Positions 1 to 5,917 of a stretch of 6,022 nucleotides of DNA are shown here, piece after piece. The translations under genes and the position numbers were made by a program. The DNA is taken from positions 1 to 6,022 of the forward strand of contig NMUJ01000030.1 of assembly GCA_002256535.1 (NCBI GenBank), read 5' to 3'. The notes beneath the pieces are model-generated. The model saw only the letters and a program-made list of their open reading frames with translations. It was not told where the DNA came from and ran no database searches. Each line of letters starts with the position of its first letter. Positions within the stretch are counted from its first letter, which is position 1. Origin of the DNA: Caldifarciminota bacterium 4484_18 (GTDB lineage Bacteria > Hydrothermota > UBA3073 > NMUJ01).

Positions 1-1
1 T

Positions 2-592
2 GCCACCCCAGACGCCTTCCGTAAAGCTCCACGTGTGGTATGGGATTGGTATAGATACCGTAGGGCACTCATAAGGAAAGCTAACCCCAACCCCGCACAT
101 ATAGCGATAGCGGAACTCGAGCGTATAAAATCCACATTTTTACTTGTAACCCAAAACGTGGACGGCTTACATAGGGTTGCTGGTAACAAGAAGCTGGTCG
201 AACTCCACGGTAACATTTTCTACACAAAATGTACCGCTTGTGACAACTGTATCTACGAATATGGGGGTGAGAACTGGTCCGACCTACCCTACTGCGAATG
301 TGGTGCACTCATGCGACCCGCAGTCGTATGGTTCGGCGAACCCTTACCTGAAGCTGCACTCACACAGGCGTTTGAGTTCGCACGTACTGCAGACGTTGTG
401 CTGGTGGTGGGTACCTCTGGTGTAGTCTATCCAGCTGCATATGTACCATTGATAGTAAAGCAACACGGTGGTAAAGTTATCGAAGTAAACATAGAACCTT
501 CAGCTATCACTCCACACGCAGATATCTTCCTACAAGGTAAAGCGGGTGATGTTTTAACTGATATTATGAAACTATTAACTCGCGGGGGATAA
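2..592 (+). CDS. Sir2-family NAD-dependent protein deacylase, 3' part (5' end outside window)
   Basis: NAD-dependent lysine deacylase, a soluble cytoplasmic enzyme that transfers the acyl group to ADP-ribose and releases nicotinamide. The frame is open from base 2 and encodes 196 residues. Family signatures appear in order: the TQNVDGLH motif (fragment residues 50-57), the catalytic His in LVELHG (His69), a zinc-ribbon set with C77, C80 and C98, C100 (an extra C83 is present), RPAVVWFGE after the second Cys pair, and GTSGVVYPAA (from residue 137) for the NAD-binding Rossmann fold. The N-terminal GAGIS-type NAD motif is missing only because the window starts inside the gene, by about 45-55 residues. 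The second Cys pair is CxC, not the usual CxxC. WYRYRR near the start supplies the Tyr-x-x-Arg pair of class III (SIRT5/CobB-like) sirtuins, suggesting succinyl or malonyl substrates; that is inference. The gene ends with TAA and converges on tatC with 33 bp between them and no clear terminator. Family assignment is firm, substrate is not. Confidence 0.95.
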   Translation, partial: ATPDAFRKAPRVVWDWYRYRRALIRKANPNPAHIAIAELERIKSTFLLVTQNVDGLHRVAGNKKLVELHGNIFYTKCTACDNCIYEYGGENWSDLPYCECGALMRPAVVWFGEPLPEAALTQAFEFARTADVVLVVGTSGVVYPAAYVPLIVKQHGGKVIEVNIEPSAITPHADIFLQGKAGDVLTDIMKLLTRGG

Positions 593-625
593 GTTACAAG
601 CCTGTATCACCGTGAGTACCATCTA

Positions 626-1318
626 TCATGAAGCCCCCCTGTAACGCTTTTTGATAATAACTAACGCAATAAGATATAACCCCACAAACGGTATCGCCAT
701 GAGTAACTGCGTAAATATATCCGGTGGCGTAAGTAATGCCGATATTACAAATATTGTGATAACTACATACCGCCATGAGCTCAAATAGAAGTCTGGTGAT
801 ACAATACCAAACTCCACAGATAATACAATACAGATGGGGAATAGTATCAACACACCCGATGCTATGGTTAACCACACGAAGAACGTGAGATAGTGTGATA
901 CATTGATAACAGGTAGCATTTGGCCAGCTGCAAAGTTGAGCAATACCTTCCATATCACTGGTATGAGGTAGAAATAAGCGAGCAACACACTACCAAACAC
1001 TATAGGTATCGCCACGCCCATAACCACACGTAACATACGTAACTCGTACGACTTAAGTCCAGGCTTCAAGAACCTAAACCCCTGATACGCAATAAATGGT
1101 AACGTAAGATATAGCGTTACCCATACCCCCACACGTAACCGCACAAGGAATGGCTCCCAAGGTGCAAAAAAATACAACCTGGTATCCTTTGCTATTACAT
1201 TGAGTAGCTTAGGTGCTAATTGATACCCCAGTATAAAAGCTGCACCAAACCATACCAATATCCATATAATATAACGACGTAGCTCCTCCAGATGTTCCCA
1301 AAACGTCTTCTCATCCAT
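626..1318 (-). CDS. tatC: Sec-independent (twin-arginine) protein translocase subunit TatC
   Basis: Inner-membrane receptor of the Tat pathway, which binds twin-arginine signal peptides and with TatA/TatB exports folded proteins. The 230-residue protein is slightly short for the family (about 240-260). It opens with FWEHLEELRR (residues 6-15), the conserved cytoplasmic signal-peptide-binding segment. Six hydrophobic segments follow, at about 16-35, 63-85, 98-120, 145-168, 183-197 and 203-222. Other hallmarks are APWEPF (52-57), the first cytoplasmic loop FLKPGLKSYE (83-92, with the conserved Glu92), GIVSPDF (171-177) and LLTPPD (195-200). Odd: where most TatC have an intramembrane Glu just before Phe-Pro in the fourth segment, this protein has Leu159 (CTA at 842-844). 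The ATG lies 6 nt after the DUF5916 stop with no good Shine-Dalgarno, so translation is probably coupled. It is the last gene of the minus-strand run. No tatA or tatB lies in the window. Confidence 0.96.
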   Translation of the reverse strand: MDEKTFWEHLEELRRYIIWILVWFGAAFILGYQLAPKLLNVIAKDTRLYFFAPWEPFLVRLRVGVWVTLYLTLPFIAYQGFRFLKPGLKSYELRMLRVVMGVAIPIVFGSVLLAYFYLIPVIWKVLLNFAAGQMLPVINVSHYLTFFVWLTIASGVLILFPICIVLSVEFGIVSPDFYLSSWRYVVITIFVISALLTPPDIFTQLLMAIPFVGLYLIALVIIKKRYRGAS

Positions 1319-1324
1319 ACAGTT

Positions 1325-3481
1325 CTATAAGAGTTGTAACCACTTGAGTTTGATCGCACTAACTGTGGATACCGCATGCAACCGACCATCAGCTTCGTAC
1401 CATTCATCATTCATAACCACATACAGGTAGCTTTTTGGTGCTATCTCCCAGGATAATAGGTAGCCCAACCTCAACGACGGTATACTGCGGGTGGTACCCT
1501 CCCACTGTATGGCGATATCAGGTCGCAATGTTAACTGCAGATATGGGTTAAAGTATATACCCAGACGTGGCTCCATATGTGTAAATATCAGGTGTACCCT
1601 ATTCTCAGGTGTAAAATATACGGAAATATCTGGATATATGCTGAAGCTTACTCGTGGTGTGATGGAGTATTCCACACCACACCATACCGCCAACTGATAG
1701 CTCAGCCACTCAAGCCCCCATATCCATGAACGGTTGAGGTTGAACCCTCCATAGTAGCTGATCTTACCTCTTGGACCTGACCAGTAATTGAAATTCGTAC
1801 TCCACATGAAATACAACGTATCTGTGTATATGCTACCGGTATCTGTGGTTATGCGAACCTCCTCATGTATCTTACCACCATTGACGTTTATACTGAACCC
1901 ACCGGTAGGTCGTAGATTCATACCAAAACATAGCGCTCCAAAGTACGAGCGAGGTAGCTCCTTGTATTTTGACATACCACCACCTGCCAACACATGTAGC
2001 ATCTTTACTTTACCTTTGGGTAACAGCTTCATCGGTCCACCGATAATCCACACCATCTGGGTGCCCGGCAGTTCACGGTAATAACCGAGCTCAGAGATAT
2101 CAAACTTATCACCTATGGATTGCGCACGCCCTATAACCATATAATTCCTATAAAACCCGTATATACCGGAGTTAAACGCATACCCTATAAGTGTATCATT
2201 TTTGGTTGCAACTGCTTGACATACGAACTGTAATGAAGGGTTCCTCAACCCTAAGTCTATACCCATCGCATACGTAGGTAGCGATGTAAGCTTCTCACTT
2301 TTACTAACAGCTAAGAAGCCAATTTCTGAATTACCCAGCACCTGATGCTTGTATCGCAACACTGACCAGTGATAAGGGGGTTCACCCACACCTTCACTGT
2401 AGGTTGAATCCGTATACACGTATAATAGACCGGTCTGCCAACCTGTCCCTTTACCGGTGAGCTTCATCCCCAACTTTATAGGTACTTCCACACCTCCCGG
2501 TAGCTTTTTACCTATACGCCTTGAATAAAATACCTGTATGGGATCATAGAACCCCATCTGTCTACCGAAGCTGGCAGGTTGGAATATCTCCATACCCTCA
2601 AGGAAGAACGGACGCCTTTCCATAAGGTATAGCTCATAACGTGATAGGTTCAGCGAAAACGGATCCGCTTCTATCTGTGCAAAGTCTGGATTGTACGTGA
2701 GTGATAACCGCAACTCAGGTGTGATACTCCAGTTGAAATTAACCCCCATGTCTGGCCATATATAAGATGTATCCGTGTAGTGCTCGGAGCGTACAAACCC
2801 TATAGGATATATCTCCATATTGCGACCCACCACACCTGGGTGTATACCTTTAAGTATACCGAACTTCGACACCCGTAAGCCTTCCCTTTCGTCGGGTAGC
2901 TTCCAGTATAGGGTTTGGTTAATCGTCGGTATACGGCGGTGAAAATTTATCCCCCACTCATTGAGCCCACGTTTATATCTTATGGATTTAAATGGTACCC
3001 TAATCTCGACAACAAACCTATCCGGGTATACCTTTGATGCACAATACCAGACACCATCCCAGGATGCATCCTCCGAGCGTCCATCATTCAATATGAGAGC
3101 ATCACTATGCGAGCCGCTTGCACCTACACCGAACCCATATGCGGTTGTACGATCAAGAAACGTATCTATGTAGAAATTGACGTAATCCTCCGCACCACCA
3201 AGGTTAGCCCATACATCACGTTCAGCTACAAACCCTACAAATGCCACGTAGAGATTCTCCTTATCATAGAGTACAAACACATATGTGGATTCGGCTGGCT
3301 GCTCACCATAGTGAGGTGAGAATTGTGTAAACTGGTTCACCGTATCCGCTGTATACCACACATCTTCCAGTATACCATCGATCTTTATAGGGATGCTGGC
3401 TATGCGAGCTTCGAGCTCAAACCCATCAGCATGAGCTTTTACAACCCCTGTATTGAGTATCAATGGCAAGATCCACCACAT
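1325..3481 (-). CDS. DUF5916-family outer-membrane beta-barrel protein with CBM9-like N-terminal domain
   Basis: Probable outer-membrane protein of unknown substrate, 718 residues. A hydrophobic leader (residues 2-14) ends in an AHA site before Asp19, fitting Sec export. Residues about 25-190 form a CBM9/DOMON-like beta-sandwich, recognised by IDGILEDVW (34-42), the ENLYVAF strand (75-81) and VEIRVPFKSIRY (158-169). The rest matches DUF5916: NPDFAQIEADP (264-274), ERRPFFLEG (288-296) and FYSRRIG (318-324), then many alternating aromatic/hydrophobic strands to a short C-terminus ending WLQLL. In this family the N-domain resembles carbohydrate-binding modules and the remainder is predicted to be a barrel; no transported ligand is established to my knowledge. 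The start is secure: AGGAGG lies 4 nt upstream, and the frame has no other start codon before an upstream stop at 3515-3517. The gene lies 16 nt after gmk and 6 nt before tatC. The leader is unusual in having no Lys or Arg before its hydrophobic core. Confidence 0.9.
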   Translation of the reverse strand: MWWILPLILNTGVVKAHADGFELEARIASIPIKIDGILEDVWYTADTVNQFTQFSPHYGEQPAESTYVFVLYDKENLYVAFVGFVAERDVWANLGGAEDYVNFYIDTFLDRTTAYGFGVGASGSHSDALILNDGRSEDASWDGVWYCASKVYPDRFVVEIRVPFKSIRYKRGLNEWGINFHRRIPTINQTLYWKLPDEREGLRVSKFGILKGIHPGVVGRNMEIYPIGFVRSEHYTDTSYIWPDMGVNFNWSITPELRLSLTYNPDFAQIEADPFSLNLSRYELYLMERRPFFLEGMEIFQPASFGRQMGFYDPIQVFYSRRIGKKLPGGVEVPIKLGMKLTGKGTGWQTGLLYVYTDSTYSEGVGEPPYHWSVLRYKHQVLGNSEIGFLAVSKSEKLTSLPTYAMGIDLGLRNPSLQFVCQAVATKNDTLIGYAFNSGIYGFYRNYMVIGRAQSIGDKFDISELGYYRELPGTQMVWIIGGPMKLLPKGKVKMLHVLAGGGMSKYKELPRSYFGALCFGMNLRPTGGFSINVNGGKIHEEVRITTDTGSIYTDTLYFMWSTNFNYWSGPRGKISYYGGFNLNRSWIWGLEWLSYQLAVWCGVEYSITPRVSFSIYPDISVYFTPENRVHLIFTHMEPRLGIYFNPYLQLTLRPDIAIQWEGTTRSIPSLRLGYLLSWEIAPKSYLYVVMNDEWYEADGRLHAVSTVSAIKLKWLQLL

Positions 3482-3484
3482 TTT

Positions 3485-3492
3485 ACCTCCTT
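3485..3492 (-). promoter_or_regulatory. Strong ribosome binding site for the DUF5916 gene
   Basis: The minus strand reads AAGGAGGT here, an almost perfect anti-Shine-Dalgarno match. Four bases separate its AGGAGG core from the ATG at 3481. It fills most of the 16-nt gap after gmk and decides the start of the outer-membrane protein gene. It suggests independent, stronger initiation for this gene than for its overlapping neighbours. Confidence 0.85.
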
Positions 3493-3497
3493 GTGGA

Positions 3498-4094
3498 TTA
3501 TGGGGTGGCGTAGTTTACCTTTATATGTTTAATATTGTAACGTTCCACGTCAATAATCTTGCTCACAAGTTCAACCGTAGCCTCCAGCTCGTCGTTGACC
3601 ACTACATAATCAAACATACGCCATTCATCAATCTCTTCTTTAGCGGCTACCATACGTTTGTCGATATTCTCTGCACCTCGCATCGTCAACCTACGTCGCC
3701 ATTCCTCCCACGACGGTGGTATAAGAAATATGTACAATGCATCCGTAAATATCTTACGCATAGATTTCACCCCCTGTATATCGAGCGCCATTATCGGGTA
3801 TCTACCCTCGCCCAGTATTCGTTCAACATCTGGTTTCGGTGTAGCATAGTGATACCCATATACGGTAGCGTACTCGTAAACGTTGCCGGTGTTAACCCAA
3901 TCCCAAAATTCCTGTTCACTGACAAACTTGTAATCCTTACCCGATATTTCACCTTTACGTGGTGGCCGCGTTGTGAGGGTAGCCACCTTCTCCAGATAGG
4001 GGAGACGTTCCACCACCTTTTTTATAACCGTAGTCTTACCTGTACCCGATGGTGCCGATACTATTATAGGGAAAGGTATAAGTTCTATTTGCAT
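3498..4094 (-). CDS. gmk: Guanylate kinase
   Basis: Cytoplasmic enzyme that phosphorylates GMP (or dGMP) to the diphosphate using ATP, essential for GTP supply. The product is 198 residues from the ATG, a normal length. The P-loop APSGTGKT (residues 14-21) binds ATP; the initial Ala in place of Gly is common in bacterial guanylate kinases. The GMP-binding part has TTRPPRKGE (41-49, with Arg43 and Arg46), the DY pair at 54-55, EYA (74-76), YATP (83-86) and DIQG (105-108). The lid and adenine region carries arginines in RRRLTMRG (133-140) and DKR (145-147), then YVVVND near the C-terminus. The ATG overlaps the yicC stop by one base (TGATG). A GTG three bases upstream (4097) is an alternative start giving 199 residues. 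A GGAG lies too far away (17 nt from the ATG) to be convincing, so coupling to yicC is likely. The yicC-gmk pairing is widespread in bacteria, supporting both calls. Confidence 0.97.
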   Translation of the reverse strand: MQIELIPFPIIVSAPSGTGKTTVIKKVVERLPYLEKVATLTTRPPRKGEISGKDYKFVSEQEFWDWVNTGNVYEYATVYGYHYATPKPDVERILGEGRYPIMALDIQGVKSMRKIFTDALYIFLIPPSWEEWRRRLTMRGAENIDKRMVAAKEEIDEWRMFDYVVVNDELEATVELVSKIIDVERYNIKHIKVNYATP

Positions 4095-4918
4095 CACTTG
4101 ATATTTTCAAGCTCCTCATGCATACTTTCAACAATAAGCTTAAGATCTACCACAAGATGTACCAATTTATCGTCCTTGGCCTTTGCACCCAGAGTATTAA
4201 GTTCACGTTGCATCTCCTGCAACAAGAATAGCGCCTTTTTGCCACATACACCACCTTGGTTAAGTGTACGTTCGAGTTCGTCCACATGTGATGCAAACCT
4301 ATTTATCTCCTCATCAACCGTATATTTTTCACTCAAAAAGTATTCATTGTTCAGTATCTCATCACCATGTGTCTCCAACACCGTACTAATACGACGCTTT
4401 ATGGCTTCGTTACGTACAGAGGCTTGTTTACGTACTTCATCAAGCATATCACGTAGCTTCTGTATCTCAGCTATCACCCGCTCGTATATTGCCATACCCT
4501 CTTTTCTCTGCATAGTACGTACCTTACGTAAGGCACGATTCAAACTCTTACGTAGCTGTGGCCATAAATTGCGTTCCACCCGCATAGGTGACGTAAACTC
4601 AGTAAGGTACGGTAGGAAATGTTCAAGTTTAAGCTCACCGGAAACTCCTAACTTTTCCTTCACTTGAGATAGAAACTCATTAAATGACTGCAACTTACTT
4701 TCATCCAGCACCCATCGTTCCTCTTTGAACTTAATAGATACCGTTATCGCACCACGTTGTAGCTTCTCCTGTATAAGCTTACGTATACGTACCTCGTAAG
4801 GCTCGATAGCTGGTGATAACCTCAACGATAGGTTTATAAACCTATGGTTCACACTCTTTATACGGATATGGAATAGCTCATCCTCTACTTCACCAAACCC
4901 TGTCATACTGTATATCAT
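4094..4918 (-). CDS. yicC: YicC/YloC-family protein (putative endoribonuclease)
   Basis: Cytoplasmic protein of the YicC/YloC family, 274 residues, near the usual 285-295. The N-terminal domain starts with the hallmark MIYSMTGFG (1-9) and continues with SVNHRF (22-27), LSLRLSP and an IR..I...L.RG stretch to about residue 57. The C-terminal DUF1732 domain (about 190-274) contains DEEINRFASHVDE (202-214), GKKALFLLQEMQRELNTLGAK (226-246, its two halves being GKKALFLLQEM and QRELNTLGAK) and a helical end ENIK. The middle (about 120-190) is charged and probably helical or coiled. The Escherichia coli member has been described as an endoribonuclease affecting small-RNA stability; the same activity here is by family only. 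The ATG overlaps the dtd stop (ATGA), with only a GGAG two bases upstream, so translation is probably coupled. It is followed directly by gmk, its usual partner. Confidence 0.95.
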   Translation of the reverse strand: MIYSMTGFGEVEDELFHIRIKSVNHRFINLSLRLSPAIEPYEVRIRKLIQEKLQRGAITVSIKFKEERWVLDESKLQSFNEFLSQVKEKLGVSGELKLEHFLPYLTEFTSPMRVERNLWPQLRKSLNRALRKVRTMQRKEGMAIYERVIAEIQKLRDMLDEVRKQASVRNEAIKRRISTVLETHGDEILNNEYFLSEKYTVDEEINRFASHVDELERTLNQGGVCGKKALFLLQEMQRELNTLGAKAKDDKLVHLVVDLKLIVESMHEELENIK

Positions 4919-5349
4919 CGCTCCAGCACAAAGGTTACCGGGCCATCATTTACAAGCTCGATAGCCATCTTCGCACCGAACACACCTCTCTTTGTGGGTA
5001 CATATTGGTTAAGTATATCCACAAACCTTTCATACAGTTGTATAGCTTGATCGTGTGGCATGGCATTGTCGAAACTCGGTCGTCTCCCTTTACGTATATC
5101 GGCTGCCAACGTGAATTGCGATATAGCCAGTGCTTCACCCCCAATATCTGTCACGTTGAGGTTCATCTTACCTGCACTATCTTCGAATATCCTAAGGTTA
5201 GCACATTTGTTTGCTATGTATTCTATAGCCTCCATGGTGTCACCTTTTTCGATACCTACCAACAGAAGTATACCACGCCCTATCTCTGCAACCTTTTCAT
5301 CACCTACCCAACAAGCTGCCCTACTCACTCTTTGTAGTACTACCCGCAT
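4915..5349 (-). CDS. dtd: D-aminoacyl-tRNA deacylase
   Basis: Translation proofreading enzyme that hydrolyses D-aminoacyl-tRNA (and Gly mischarged on tRNA-Ala), freeing tRNA; it works as a cytoplasmic homodimer. The product is 144 residues, matching the usual size of about 145. The start is fixed by the family N-terminus MRVVLQRVSRA. Key motifs are SQFTLAAD (77-84), GRRPSF (88-93), GVFGAKM (122-128) and NDGPVTF (134-140). The last includes the Gly136-Pro137 pair that forms the chiral-selecting cross-subunit Gly-cisPro motif. The reading frame is open further upstream (to an ATG at 5394), but those 15 codons lie inside the DJ-1-family gene and are not family-like. The chosen ATG overlaps the end of that gene by 29 bp and has no Shine-Dalgarno, so reinitiation or coupling is likely. 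The stop overlaps the yicC ATG by four bases. Confidence 0.97.
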   Translation of the reverse strand: MRVVLQRVSRAACWVGDEKVAEIGRGILLLVGIEKGDTMEAIEYIANKCANLRIFEDSAGKMNLNVTDIGGEALAISQFTLAADIRKGRRPSFDNAMPHDQAIQLYERFVDILNQYVPTKRGVFGAKMAIELVNDGPVTFVLER

Positions 5350-5902
5350 ATTTTTTGAGCAACTGCCAGATTGATTCGCCAAACTTCTCAGCAAATTGTG
5401 GCCCGCTCGCTGTCACTATGCGATCGGTTATCACTACACCATCCTTTACATATCTTACGTTGTTGGCTTCAAATATTTGCAAGCTGGTCGACGTTGGAAA
5501 CACAGTCGCCTTTTTGTTGGTCAATACACCCGCATTTGCCAGCGTAGCAGGTGCGAGACATATAGCGGCAACCACCTTGAGTGAATCATTTGCTTTCTTT
5601 ATCATGCTGTGGACTGAATCATCTTCCCAGTATATGGTGGAACCCACACCACCCACCAACACGATGGCATCAAAATCCAGCGGATTCACCTGGTATATCA
5701 CCGTATCAGCTTGTATTTTAAGCCCTAACATACCCTTGAGTTCACCTTTACATGTGGATGCTACCGTAATATATGCACCGTTATCTTCCAGTATACGACG
5801 TGGTATTGTATATTCCTCGTCACGAAACCCATTGGGTGCCACCAACATCAACACCTTAGGGTGAAATTCTACTGCCGTAAGTAAAAAAATCATCAAAAGC
5901 AT
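5321..5902 (-). CDS. DJ-1/PfpI-family protein with N-terminal hydrophobic leader
   Basis: Class I glutamine-amidotransferase-like fold of the DJ-1/PfpI superfamily, 193 residues from the ATG at 5902. The core starts at KVLMLVAP (residues 16-23). The conserved Glu30, in the DEEYTIP segment, aligns with DJ-1 Glu18. LVGG is followed by the nucleophile elbow AAICLAPATLA with Cys115 (TGT at 5558-5560). The residue after the Cys is Leu, so the Cys-His pair of PfpI-type proteases is absent; the elbow resembles the DJ-1 type. Members of the family act as glyoxalases, chaperones or proposed deglycases; which applies here is unknown. About 15 residues precede the first core strand and are almost all hydrophobic with no Lys or Arg, suggesting a signal peptide or membrane anchor. 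AGGAGG with 4-nt spacing supports the ATG at 5902; GTG at 5905 is possible but too close, and ATG at 5893 is 13 nt away. The 3' end overlaps dtd by 29 bp. Confidence 0.9.
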   Translation of the reverse strand: MLLMIFLLTAVEFHPKVLMLVAPNGFRDEEYTIPRRILEDNGAYITVASTCKGELKGMLGLKIQADTVIYQVNPLDFDAIVLVGGVGSTIYWEDDSVHSMIKKANDSLKVVAAICLAPATLANAGVLTNKKATVFPTSTSLQIFEANNVRYVKDGVVITDRIVTASGPQFAEKFGESIWQLLKKYAGSTTKSE

Positions 5903-5906
5903 CACC

Positions 5907-5912
5907 CCTCCT
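5907..5912 (-). promoter_or_regulatory. Strong ribosome binding site for the DJ-1-family gene
   Basis: The minus strand reads AGGAGG, lying in the 15-nt gap between the upstream partial gene and the DJ-1-family gene. It is four bases from the ATG at 5902 and only one base from the GTG at 5905. The DUF5916 gene has the same 4-nt spacing, so the ATG at 5902 is preferred. Confidence 0.8.
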
Positions 5913-5917
5913 ACTTT

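Noticed and set aside
593..652. Possible terminator from GTTACA (593-598) pairing with TGTAAC (640-645) before a run of T
   Set aside because: The stem is only 6 bp, AT-rich and with a loop of about 41 nt, so it is unlikely to be stable.
594..953. Minus-strand 119-codon open frame overlapping the end of tatC in another frame
   Set aside because: The tatC frame has clear family motifs throughout; this one gives a Cys/Tyr/His-rich product with no motif.
3453..4667. Long plus-strand open frame (404 codons) antisense to gmk and yicC
   Set aside because: It runs opposite two firmly identified genes. Its product is Ser/Thr/Arg-rich with no recognisable domain and it has no good ribosome binding site; lack of stops follows from the codon bias of the opposite strand.
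5350..5394. Longer dtd start at the ATG at 5394
   Set aside because: It adds 15 residues absent from the family and lying within the upstream gene; the conserved MRVVLQRV start at 5349 gives the normal length.
5355..5864. Plus-strand 169-codon open frame antisense to the DJ-1-family gene
   Set aside because: It is Ser/Thr/Ala-rich with no family features and is the complement of a well-supported gene.
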